Shown piece after piece: positions 8,570-17,239 of a stretch of DNA of 20,876 nucleotides. The stretch lies in NCBI GenBank assembly GCA_023334545.1, contig JAADVB010000292.1, forward strand, positions 1-20,876, written 5' to 3'. The notes under the pieces are model-generated. The model searched no databases. It was not told where the DNA came from and saw only the letters and a program-made list of their open reading frames with translations. This DNA is from Salisapilia sapeloensis (taxonomy: Eukaryota > Oomycota > Peronosporomycetes > Peronosporales > Salisapiliaceae). The position numbers and the translations under genes were made by a program. Positions within the stretch are counted from its first letter, which is position 1. Each line of letters begins with the position of its first letter.

Positions 8570-11500
8570 ATGTTTGTAGCTCCTTATAGTTTTGCTCTAT
8601 TCGAGTTTACTCGAATCCCAAGAATTGTATCTAACAAAGCTCAGGCCGCAATGGAGGCACTGCCAAGTGACCAAACAAATCACCCGGAACAATCTCTAGG
8701 TGATGCTAATGCAGAAAGCGAAGAAGGTCATGTGACTAGAAAATCTGTACAAGGGACGGATGAGAGCAAGCAAAAAGAGATTGACCAAAATACGGAAAGG
8801 AGCGGATGCAAAGCTGCACATTCACCAAAAGAGAATCAACCAGCGAACAAACTACCATCGCCATATCCTGTCCAATACTTTCGAAGATTTACGAGCTCAC
8901 AAAAGCATGATCGTATTGGCAGAAGACACTCTACTACGAGCAAAAAGATCGATAGCACCCCGCTTTCACGTCAGTTTGTACAAAGACGCAGTCTTAGAAG
9001 TGGGTCAATGACTGAGAGACGTTCTTCATCGACTAAATTCTCAAGCGCAGCACTTTCAGTCATGACCTTACATGAGCTATTGACAAGACGAAAATCGTTT
9101 CAAAAGAAAAAAAGTAAATCCTCCTTTACTGATGGAGTACAAGGTTCCGAAGTTCATCAGGAAGAGAACTTGAGCGGTAAGCACGAGGAATTAATCGAGC
9201 GTTTTCAACTACGTCGCCTACAGCACATACCATCTACGAATGCTGAAAAGAATTCGACCACATATTCTATTAGATCCAGCAAATCCAGCAAAGTTTGTCC
9301 TGGATTAACCATGGAGGTGGGGAGTGCTTTTCCAGCAAAAAATGGCGAATCTCCTAAATCATCTTCGACTTCTCCTCGTGATTTTACTTTGAAACGAGCG
9401 TCTAAATATTCGGTCGAATCGGCACGGCTTGAAATTGACGATGCATTGGAAGGTGGTGCTACGTTTGAGACTGTGAACTCAAAGAACCAAGGTCGAGATC
9501 ACGAGAAACTTGCAAATTTAACTATGCAGCAGAATTTTTATATAGCACATCCCGTCGTACCTGTGACCCAAGATGGATTCAAACAGCGCATGAAAAGTGT
9601 TTATAATCATCTATCATCTCCAATCCATCCATTCTCAAGATTTGCCAACTTGTGGCGAATATGTGTGATGCCCGTCTTTGTGGTCCACGCTTTGCTTAAC
9701 CCTTCTGAAGCAGCTTTTATTTCGAAGCATCATGTCAGCTCGAATTCGGCAGAATCCATCATCGACATTTTGTTTATCATCGAAGTGCTATTGCATTTTA
9801 ATACGGCTATCATCGATAGCCAAGGAGCTCTCATTGAATCCCGTAAGGAGATAGCACAGAAATATGTGTTCGGATGGTTCGTCTTCGACGCTTTTGGTGC
9901 ATTACCGGAAGCTTTGATAGTTGCTGTGACCACTGAGTCGTACACCGGCTTTAGTAAAAAATTTCGTTTAGCATCGCACATGCTCTTTTGTGTCCATCGG
10001 TTCATCCATCATGTAAATTTACTCACGCAACTGATCGCTACTTATCGTCATCGCCCTGGAAGACCTGTGATTGCATGGCTTTTGTACTCACGCTTCTCTC
10101 ATCTAGTCCGCATTTTAATCGTCATTACGATGGTACTCTTCATCTCGCACTACATTGCCTGCTTCTGGCGCTTATTGCTTGAAGATAAGGATCTCCTTTC
10201 TACTCCTCAGGAACAGTACGCTGCTAGTTTTTACGATGCTCTAAAAATGCTTCAAGGAGAAGGCATTTTAACTAGTACCTCTCAGCAGAATTACTTTGCG
10301 TCGTTTACGATGCTACTTGGCTCTATTCTTCTGGCCATTGTCTTTGGGCACGTGGGAGTCTTAGTTGCCAACTTTACCGCGAATTCAACCAGCTATCGAC
10401 GGAAAATGGAGGAGGTATATGCCATTATGGGCAAAATGGGGCTACCTTTGCTGTTGCGTGAGCGCGTGCAGCAATTTTATGAGCATATTCATCAAGAATA
10501 TCAATCGATCGATGGAGACATCAGCAAGTTTACTAAAGAGCTAACGCACAATCTCGCGCTTGAGGTCTTTTTATTCAAGTACATGGATATTGTGGTGCAC
10601 ATACCCTTTTGGCAAGATTGCTCAGCTGATTTTCAAAAGCAGATCATCCTTAACCTTCAGGTTCGAGTATATCTGCAGGACGATTTTATTATACGACGCG
10701 GTGAAACTGGAGAAGAGTTCTACATGATCAATCGAGGAAAGTGTGAACTAATTCGTGAAAAAGACAGTATTGAGTACGAAACACGACTTGATCAGCATGG
10801 GCTGCAAAATGTTAAAGAAGAAAACTCAAAGTTCATGCACCCCTCTTACTTTGAAGACAGTTTTATTTCAAGAGCTCAAGACGGAGGTTATGGAAATGAT
10901 TCAATGCGCTTTGGGAACGAGTCAGAGCCAAACGGCATTGCGAAGAACCGTGCGCACGCATCGAAGGAGGAGCAATCAACTCTTCCTACCTATCCTATTG
11001 CGGTTCATCTCGGTCGTGGCCAAGGATTTGGAGAATTGGCCTTGATTATGAACTATCAGCGAACGGTAAACGTACGAGCGGTAACCTGCATCGAAATGTG
11101 CGTCCTGGATCGTAACGCTTTTCAGAGGATATTGCAGCGTTATCCGAACGATCGAATACAAGTTCTACGTAAAATCATTTCGTCCGTTATGACATCGAAC
11201 GAAGCGAATGGCCTTCCTTGTCCCATGAGAGACATTGTTCAGAGAGTTTACAGTGGAATGGAAAACTCGAATTTTCAAGAAACAATACCTATTTCACGCT
11301 CTGCAATGTTGGTTGCTGAGGCTATCAGTAAAAACCACGAAGACAAGTCGGTAATTTATGGGATCACAGACACGTTTGAAGACACGCTACTGGCTCATCG
11401 AAATGGAACAAAAGCAGAAACATCGACAAAACAAAGCCCTCAACCGGTTTCAACTACTAAAGAAGCCAAAGCAGCCGCTGAGTCGATGCCGAAAGCACCG

Positions 11501-12367
11501 TACTGTGTGGAAGCAAAACTGTCAATGCAAGAACAGAGACTTTGTCAGGTTGAGCATAACCAGCTACGAATGCTTGAAATGCTGCAAAAGCTTGAGACTT
11601 TAATCGAAGGGTTGACAAAAGCTCCAACAATGCCGATACCACATCCTTACGGTGATACTTCACCCTTTGCAAAAGTCTCGATTCCAGGTACCCCACCAGT
11701 TTGCGAAAGACCGCAAGTTTCTTACATTCACACTTCGAATGCACCAGATGCACCACGCAAGCTATCTAAAACTCATTCACTAAAGCAAAATGTGGTTAGT
11801 CTTACACCGGATAATGCCTCAAATGCTTCCGAGTTGAGAGACGATCCTGATTGGCAGCCCCAAACTCAGTCCATCGTTGAAACAAATCCCGCTAAGCATC
11901 CTGAACAGCTATCAGTACGTCGACGAAAGTCACTGACCGAACCTGCTTTGGGCATCCTTCGGGATAGCTTAAGGCATGGGGGAGACGATAAGGAAGGAAA
12001 TGATAAATCACATTTAAAGACCGAAATTTCCGCTAGCCTACTTCAGTCAGAGAAACCCGACGTAACGCAAAGTATAGATGGCGAACGACGCCGATCGGAA
12101 CTTCATACAAGAATTGAAGCCCAAGAGATAAGACTGTTGGATGAAAGCAACTCAAATGATTTAAGAAGATTCTCAGGGCTAAGAAGACGTAATTCGAGAT
12201 TATTTAAGCAAGAAACCAGCCGCCGAATGCCATTCCTAAAACGGGCTGGTTCACTGATGAACTTTACTTCAAATTCCCATGCTGCATCAACTCAATCACC
12301 AACTCAATACGCAGATCAGCTTTTCAGCCGACCAAGTATCTTTGAAAAGGAAAGAGCTGAAGTATAG
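8570..12367 (+). CDS. Long CNG/HCN-like ion channel with split cyclic-nucleotide-binding domain
   Basis: Up to 1265 residues with no internal stop; if a 5'-UTR intron 8568-8643 is real, translation starts at ATG 8651 (1238 residues). Residues 1-350 are Ser/Lys-rich and probably disordered. The membrane part shows S1 (about 358-380), S2 (396-415), S3 (431-452), a weakly charged S4 (463-485), S5 (510-536), a pore loop and S6 (580-603). The filter position reads QGEG (562-565) instead of GYGD. A C-linker follows (RRKMEEVYAIMGKMGLP), then a cyclic-nucleotide-binding domain whose first half (about 678-725) and phosphate-binding cassette (FGELALIMNYQRTVNVRA, near 820) are parted by an insert of about 85 residues. 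The cassette Glu and Arg that hold cyclic nucleotide are present. A short coiled coil (near 985-1010) and a basic/Ser-rich tail end it. It is likely a cyclic-nucleotide-sensitive cation channel; ion selectivity cannot be predicted. Confidence 0.9.
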   Translation: MFVAPYSFALFEFTRIPRIVSNKAQAAMEALPSDQTNHPEQSLGDANAESEEGHVTRKSVQGTDESKQKEIDQNTERSGCKAAHSPKENQPANKLPSPYPVQYFRRFTSSQKHDRIGRRHSTTSKKIDSTPLSRQFVQRRSLRSGSMTERRSSSTKFSSAALSVMTLHELLTRRKSFQKKKSKSSFTDGVQGSEVHQEENLSGKHEELIERFQLRRLQHIPSTNAEKNSTTYSIRSSKSSKVCPGLTMEVGSAFPAKNGESPKSSSTSPRDFTLKRASKYSVESARLEIDDALEGGATFETVNSKNQGRDHEKLANLTMQQNFYIAHPVVPVTQDGFKQRMKSVYNHLSSPIHPFSRFANLWRICVMPVFVVHALLNPSEAAFISKHHVSSNSAESIIDILFIIEVLLHFNTAIIDSQGALIESRKEIAQKYVFGWFVFDAFGALPEALIVAVTTESYTGFSKKFRLASHMLFCVHRFIHHVNLLTQLIATYRHRPGRPVIAWLLYSRFSHLVRILIVITMVLFISHYIACFWRLLLEDKDLLSTPQEQYAASFYDALKMLQGEGILTSTSQQNYFASFTMLLGSILLAIVFGHVGVLVANFTANSTSYRRKMEEVYAIMGKMGLPLLLRERVQQFYEHIHQEYQSIDGDISKFTKELTHNLALEVFLFKYMDIVVHIPFWQDCSADFQKQIILNLQVRVYLQDDFIIRRGETGEEFYMINRGKCELIREKDSIEYETRLDQHGLQNVKEENSKFMHPSYFEDSFISRAQDGGYGNDSMRFGNESEPNGIAKNRAHASKEEQSTLPTYPIAVHLGRGQGFGELALIMNYQRTVNVRAVTCIEMCVLDRNAFQRILQRYPNDRIQVLRKIISSVMTSNEANGLPCPMRDIVQRVYSGMENSNFQETIPISRSAMLVAEAISKNHEDKSVIYGITDTFEDTLLAHRNGTKAETSTKQSPQPVSTTKEAKAAAESMPKAPYCVEAKLSMQEQRLCQVEHNQLRMLEMLQKLETLIEGLTKAPTMPIPHPYGDTSPFAKVSIPGTPPVCERPQVSYIHTSNAPDAPRKLSKTHSLKQNVVSLTPDNASNASELRDDPDWQPQTQSIVETNPAKHPEQLSVRRRKSLTEPALGILRDSLRHGGDDKEGNDKSHLKTEISASLLQSEKPDVTQSIDGERRRSELHTRIEAQEIRLLDESNSNDLRRFSGLRRRNSRLFKQETSRRMPFLKRAGSLMNFTSNSHAASTQSPTQYADQLFSRPSIFEKERAEV

Positions 12368-12455
12368 TTTTAGATCAAAGAGCCGACGATCGAATACAAA
12401 TGTGCGCTGGAAGTATATATTGTTTGATAGCACTTTAATTTAGCAATACTACGAC

Positions 12456-12531
12456 TGTGTTCGCGCAGCTCCATTTACTTGAAACGAACATTTTAATCGA
12501 TAATGAAGATTAAGGAGACTGCGCGAACACA
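12456..12531. repeat. 13-bp perfect inverted repeat (76-bp span)
   Basis: TGTGTTCGCGCAG (12456-12468) is matched by its exact reverse complement (12519-12531). Pairing continues inward for four more bases if one bulge is allowed (CTCC against GGAG). The loop of about 42 nt is AT-rich. It lies about 90 bp past the channel stop codon and directly before the channel pseudogene relic. It could be a 3'-UTR stem-loop, the termini of a very small deletion-derived transposon, or a scar at the edge of the duplication. Confidence 0.7.
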
Positions 12532-12535
12532 CTCT

Positions 12536-12835
12536 TAATCTCGCGTAAACGTGGTCGTGTCGGTAAAATATACTCTGCTACGAGCAAAATGATCGGTAGT
12601 AACATGCCTTCAGGCCAAGATGAACAAAATCGTAGTACAAGGGATGGCTTGATGACGAAGAAGCATTCTTCATGCACAAAAGTTCAAGTGCAGCACTTTC
12701 AGTCATGTCCTTGCACAAGCTAGTCAAACGACGAGTATTTTTATAGCAAGCGGCGTAGTTCATTCGTTGCTGATGTAAGATGAGCTTCCAATATTGATGA
12801 GGGAGATTTGGGGGTAAGATAGCATGGTCTATTCC
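12536..12835 (+). pseudogene. Relic fragment of a channel-gene duplicate
   Basis: This segment aligns by eye with the N-terminal coding part of the channel gene (about 8903-9195). The clearest block is GCAGCACTTTCAGTCATG, identical at 12692-12709 and 9046-9063, with similar flanks (SSAALSVMTLHELL in the gene, SSSAALSVMSLHKLV here). Earlier matches include CTACGAGCAAAA beside RIGRRHS/RVGKIYS. The relic has lost one base just before the identical block (frameshift), has a TAG soon after it, and another TGA further on. No sign of the membrane or CNBD part remains, so this is a short decayed leftover of a tandem copy or of a diverged paralogue. Confidence 0.75.
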
Positions 12836-13798
12836 ATACAAGGGTCTGAAAATAACATTTAATATTACATTGTTCAGCTACAGCTACCATAATAAGTACG
12901 GCAATATGCCGCTTTCCAATAATATATATATTTCAAAAATTACAATATAAGGTAAATTAATCAAGTACTTAAAGTTCGTGTGTGAGCTTGGAGCTTACCA
13001 CAAATTAATCGCTCTTATAATGTTTGTTTCGAATAGTATCGGCTCTGACTATATAGCATGAATAATATCCTACATGTTGCCTTATTTATATCATCACTCC
13101 ACGTATTGAACCCCCCATCGGTGGGCTCCAAAGGACGTCGTCTATTAAGATAGGTTTGCTAAATAAACCTCTTACCCTTTGTAACAACAGCAAGAACAAA
13201 TATAATTACTCCACGTGAATGTGAAACTCCGTGAGCTAAAAGTTAATAAATTATAAACAAATATCTTTTGTATCGACTTGTACTTCTTTGGTTCGCTTCC
13301 TGTGTACAACTTGATTAATTGTAACGTTAAAAAGATGGTAGGTGCTTGCTTTCATATTGAACCAGTAAGATTTGCTACCCCTCAGAGTGGTAGCCAACTT
13401 TTTAACAACCTAGATACAAAATCCCTAACTAGTGTCGACATTTTCGCAGCGCTCTTCTCGTATATTGTATTGGCAATTACTCGCTCAATATAGCATTGTA
13501 CTGTCAGAGCAACTTACCAATAGTATTAATTATTTCCATTGGACAATGGCAATAGCATCGATATTGCTGTCGTTTTTTCGACCCCTGATGGCATGATGTG
13601 AGAAATGAGGTACATTGACGTCGAGTTACTTGCGATATCTAAGTGCGTCCTAGAGCGGTAAAAAACATTCTAGACTACAAGCCGTTCAAGAAAGGATAGA
13701 GATTGTGCCAATTCTACGTCTGTGTATGACGTTATCCGGCCAATGTCAATCGCGATAAGGTCAGAGAAGACAGTGATGTGGCGCTTGTGCAGGGCGCT
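12836..13798. other. AT-rich intergenic region
   Basis: About 960 bp with no convincing gene. Visible small structures: a 9-bp direct repeat ACTCCACGT at 13096-13104 and 13208-13216; a hairpin AGGTTT/AAACCT near 13153-13171; and the short palindrome CCATTGGACAATGG near 13538-13551, which contains CCAAT-like boxes. The part around 13110-13190 has the look of an old LTR piece, but no partner LTR or TG...CA ends can be shown. Confidence 0.4.
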
Positions 13799-13806
13799 TA
13801 TAAAAG
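13799..13806 (+). promoter_or_regulatory. TATA box of the globin gene
   Basis: TATAAAAG within a GC-rich setting (GGCGCT before, GTCGCTTCGCGCGG after). It lies 115 bp before ATG 13921. A transcript starting about 30 bp downstream would carry a five-codon upstream ORF (ATG 13869, stop soon after) before the main start. Confidence 0.5.
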
Positions 13807-13920
13807 GTCGCTTCGCGCGGGAAAACTTGTTTAGGGCTTCAGAGGCGAGGACGTTCGCTGCGCGGTTGTATGGGTGTTCTATTCTAATAGTGATACAGCA
13901 CTTAGCAGCTTGTCCGTAGC

Positions 13921-14817
13921 ATGAGTAAAAAGACTACTACTATTATCATTCGCATCTATTTATGCTCATGCCCAGAACCGATGCGTTGGTGTTGCGCGTG
14001 GCTTTGTAGATACTTTGTAACGCCTCTAATCTACACTGGGAGACATACATCAGAAATCAATTTTACAAGCTCCTACTCTATGGGTGCAAAGGCCTTTAAA
14101 AGCAAAATTTCTGCGGGTCCGCAATTGCGAGAGCTAATCCGCCCAAGGCTAACTCGAAAGCAGCGCAAATTGGTTCGAAAATACTTGCCGCATTTTCAAA
14201 TCTTTACCAAGTCTCTGCGTGCTGATATTCAAGTGGCTGGAGCGTTCTGGAACGGAGTTTTTCGGTCTACTCGATCAAATCCGTCTAGCTATTCAACTCA
14301 TTCCCTAGGTCGAAACAGTGCCTGCGGAAGCATTTCGACAAATTCCCCAATCAGTCAACTATATGATGAGTTTTATAAAATTCTCGATAACGAGGTGCCA
14401 CAGCTTGTGCCTATATTCCGCTCATCACTGCAAGTTCGAAGCAAGGTTCTTGGTCACATTACTGTTGGCATACAAGCTGTACTTAAAGATGACGGAAGTC
14501 ACGACAAGATCATCCAACTCACGAGAACCCATCTTCGGGTCGGCATAAAGCTCGAGCACTACGATCCATTAGGGTGTGTCCTTCTCAAGGCCATGGAAAT
14601 TGCATCGGGTAAGGCGTGGACTTCAAACGTCGAAGAGGCCTGGCGAAGGATTTTCACTCATTCTGCAGTGATTTTAATGTCATATCATGAAAAACTTACG
14701 AAGGAAAGTAAACTTCAGCGATGGGTAAGCAGACTGAGCAGTGGAAGGAGTGATCTCGTAATCCCGTTTTCAGCGGCAATCCCTCAAGACGCAAAGATTG
14801 ACACAATTCGAGAATAA
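13921..14817 (+). CDS. Single-domain globin with Ser-rich insertion
   Basis: 298 residues from ATG 13921, or 245 from ATG 14080 (MGAKAFKSK). The globin fold starts near residue 76 (LTRKQRKLVRKYLPHF, helix A; FWNGVF at its end). The CD corner is PQLVPIF with the conserved Phe (F166). The F helix carries the proximal haem ligand in RTHLRVGIKLEHYDPLG (H204), followed by LLKAMEIASGKAWT and EEAWRRIFTHSAVIL for helices G and H, in the style of flavohaemoglobin-type and stramenopile globins. A Ser/Asn-rich insert of about 30 residues parts helices A and B. No FAD/NAD reductase domain follows. Likely roles are oxygen or NO binding; enzyme activity is not shown. The first 53 residues are Cys-rich and fit the family poorly, so the shorter start is quite possible. 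Confidence 0.75.
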   Translation: MSKKTTTIIIRIYLCSCPEPMRWCCAWLCRYFVTPLIYTGRHTSEINFTSSYSMGAKAFKSKISAGPQLRELIRPRLTRKQRKLVRKYLPHFQIFTKSLRADIQVAGAFWNGVFRSTRSNPSSYSTHSLGRNSACGSISTNSPISQLYDEFYKILDNEVPQLVPIFRSSLQVRSKVLGHITVGIQAVLKDDGSHDKIIQLTRTHLRVGIKLEHYDPLGCVLLKAMEIASGKAWTSNVEEAWRRIFTHSAVILMSYHEKLTKESKLQRWVSRLSSGRSDLVIPFSAAIPQDAKIDTIRE

Positions 14818-15734
14818 ATTATCCAACTACATGTTCGTACCAAGCCGTGCTGTGTTCTTTCAAAGCTTTGACATAGCACCTATGTACCTGCCACGCCTCG
14901 GACGAACATTTATACTAAGAACCACAAAACGGAGATATACGATTCTCGGTTCCAAAATATCGCTGCTGAAAATCCATAAAAGGATTTTGAGCTTTAGATT
15001 GTCGTTTGGGAACCTCAGGCGACTAAGAGTATGCTCACGAGTCATTCCATAAGAAGATTATAAACTATTAAACTATTAAACCCGCAATTTATTTACTAGT
15101 CGCGCGAAGATATTAGAGGGTGTCAAACCTGTCGAAATCGCAAAATATGTGTCTGATTGCCAAATAATCGGACATGACTCCTAAAAATCGGACGTTGTAT
15201 TCCAAGCGCTCATGAATCAGTCAGTCTCCAAATAAGATGAAGCAGCTCCGGAGATGGCATGTTCATTTTGAAAATAAGATCAGTAGAGCCGAAAAACGAG
15301 AATCTTATTAAAGAAAAATGAGGCATTTTTTGCCAGATTTGACACCTAATAAAAATCATTTCTAAAGTTGTTTGCTGGGCTGCTGAAAACAAAAGAAATA
15401 AAGCATATCAATAATCCTCTTTACTGTGTATGTCGAAGAACAAATCTAGTTTCTGCGCCCGATATTGGCCGGCGGCTGGAAGTCACCGACCACAGGTTGG
15501 CATCAGACAGTGTCTAAGGAAGAAGGACACCCAGACAAGGCAGAGAAGGTAGGCTAGCTCGTTTCTGAATGTACTACGACGGACTCGAGGTATCGTAAGT
15601 CATTCGACGCCAATGTACATCGCTTCCATTCATTCATTCGCAATCCCAGTTTCCAGAATCAATTTGTTGCTCCAGCTGCCAGTTCCAAAATCATCATATA
15701 TTTTTATATTCTCTCTAATTATAAATATTTATTA
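14818..15734. other. Gene-poor stretch between globin and transposon
   Basis: Two overlapping frames of 60-85 codons occur at 14798-15052 on opposite strands, but neither resembles a known protein. A possible small inverted-repeat element (15117-15347) is listed separately. The remainder (15350-15734) shows CATTCATTCATTCG near 15628 and AT-rich runs, and no gene. Confidence 0.4.
15117..15347. mobile_element. Possible 230-bp MITE-like element
   Basis: The left end AGGGTGTCAAACCTGTC (15117-15133) is an imperfect inverted match to the right end (reverse complement AGGTGTCAAATCTGGC, 15332-15347), about 13 of 16 bases. The interior has no coding capacity and holds two copies of AATCGGAC (15164-15190). 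A target-site duplication is not clear: TTA lies before the left end and AATA after the right. It could be a decayed MITE or a chance pairing. Confidence 0.35.
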
Positions 15735-15772
15735 GGGGTAGTCAATACCGGAAATTGAACGCAGCAACAGTA
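15735..15772. repeat. Left terminal inverted repeat of the transposon
   Basis: GGGGTAGTCAATAC begins the element, and the related inner block CGCAGCAACAG lies near 15760. Its partner is the reverse complement of 18652-18689. Identity in the first 14 bases is 11 of 14. Confidence 0.6.
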
Positions 15773-15919
15773 CAAATCTATCTCGCACAGCTAGCAGGAC
15801 ATTATTCCTGAGTTCTGATTAGTAAGAATATTTTTAGCCGAGCTGTGCCAAAATTATCACAGCTCAGGCGCACAGGAAGCGAAACTTTTTATCTTAAAAT
15901 CCATACTTTAGCACTCACA

Positions 15920-17239
15920 ATGGATATTCAAGCTTCCGCACTGATATCTACATCAACAGCAGCAGGTATCGACTTGTCCGAGTCTTCCGAGTTACCTTTA
16001 ATGATACCAACTCTAGCATCTACACCACAGACTTTGGAAACTACAATTGAGGTAGCTATTCTAGCGACAACGTCCGTAAAACATGAACTAGACGTACTAT
16101 TATGCCGCTTTAGACATAGAAAAAAAATGAAGTCAGCCACTGATGATGTTGAGCTTGTTCAATGTGCGAAAAAAGACTGTGCTTTCTTTATCCACCGTGC
16201 ATGCAGTGCATATCTGATTTCTACATTTCATACTCCTGAAGGTTTCGATGCAATAGTCTGTGGTAAACGCCGCTGTAATGCAGTCGTGAAGGCACAGAAC
16301 AATCTCTCAGTAGAAAGCAATAAAAAGAAACGTGTTATGTGGCACAACGACGGACCCTCGCCAAGCATTAACTCTCTAAGCTGTGTAATAGATTGGTTAG
16401 CCAGTGACAACAACGACAATAGATATCGTGGCAGCGATGTTTAAACAGGTCGAACGAAGCAAGCTCTATATAGTGAAAATGTTAACTTTATCTCAGATTC
16501 TGGTGCTATGACGGCACGTTCATCTAAGGATGTCATGACCAAGATTTCCAGAATCGAAGATTATTTTAAAAGGGCGTCTGACTGGCTTGCAAACACTGGC
16601 CAAGGTGTTTCGGATGCCGGATCGCTCAAAGCGACAATCTTGAGCCGATGTCCACATTATTACGAGTTGTATGATACTATGATTGATCGGCCAAGTACCC
16701 GACCACTCTTACTCAACACCGACACCAGATTACGAGAATCGGATGACGAATCAGTTAGTCAAGATAGTGTAAGCGAAGTAGAAGTCGAAAATAGCAATCC
16801 TGGCAACGACCATAGCGAACCGGACTACGCTCAATCCTACTCTACAAGCCAGACCTCCAAACGCTCAATGACTGTCCCGTTCTCTGTTGTATCCACTCAT
16901 TCCCGTAAAAAAGCCAAGTCGAGTGATGTGGCCGTAATAGCTTCTTCTTTCTATAAGCTGAAAGAGACGCAACTACGTCATGAATAAAAAGCGAATTTGC
17001 AAAAGCTGGACTATCGCTAAGAGGAACCTCTATTGCAGCGTAAGAAATCTTAATTTGAAGAGAGAGAAGCAGAGGTGCGCATGGAAAAGACAACGGCTCG
17101 AGCACTGAAACTACGAGCTGAAGCAGAACACGCACAGATTCATCTCAAGGTGACGCTACTACGCGAATGGAAACATCTTTTAGATGACGGTGTGTCTCTT
17201 GAGGAGATTGACCAGATGCTACCATTGACGACCGCGTAG
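15920..17239 (+). pseudogene. Transposon accessory ORF1 with four in-frame TAA stops
   Basis: One reading frame runs from ATG 15920 to TAG 17237-17239 (439 codons) with no frameshift but with TAA at 16442, 16985, 17018 and 17051. A zinc-binding pattern lies at C82-x4-C87-x4-H92-x2-C95 and C114-x4-C119 (VQCAKKDC, FIHRAC, CGKRRC). After it come VMWHNDGPSPS with a WLASDNNDNRYRG stretch, the SKDVMTKISRIEDYF/DWLANTGQGV block, and CPHYYELYDTMIDRPSTRP. The end is a charged coiled coil (FEEREAEVRMEK onward) closing with LEEIDQMLPLTTA. This layout is that of the DNA-binding partner proteins seen beside Harbinger-type transposases in oomycete genomes. In live elements such a protein helps the transposase enter the nucleus and bind ends. 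The frame upstream of 15920 is open to 15845 but only with GTG. Confidence 0.75.

Noticed and set aside
8605-8625. TTTACTCGAATCCC resembling a tRNA T-arm
   Set aside because: No acceptor or anticodon stem can be built around it; it lies at the 5' end of the channel gene.
13278-13493. Open frame of 71 codons
   Set aside because: No ATG at its start, irregular composition and no family resemblance.
14798-15052. Open frame downstream of, and overlapping, the globin
   Set aside because: Overlaps the globin's last codons in another frame, has no motif, and an opposing frame of similar length exists in the same place.
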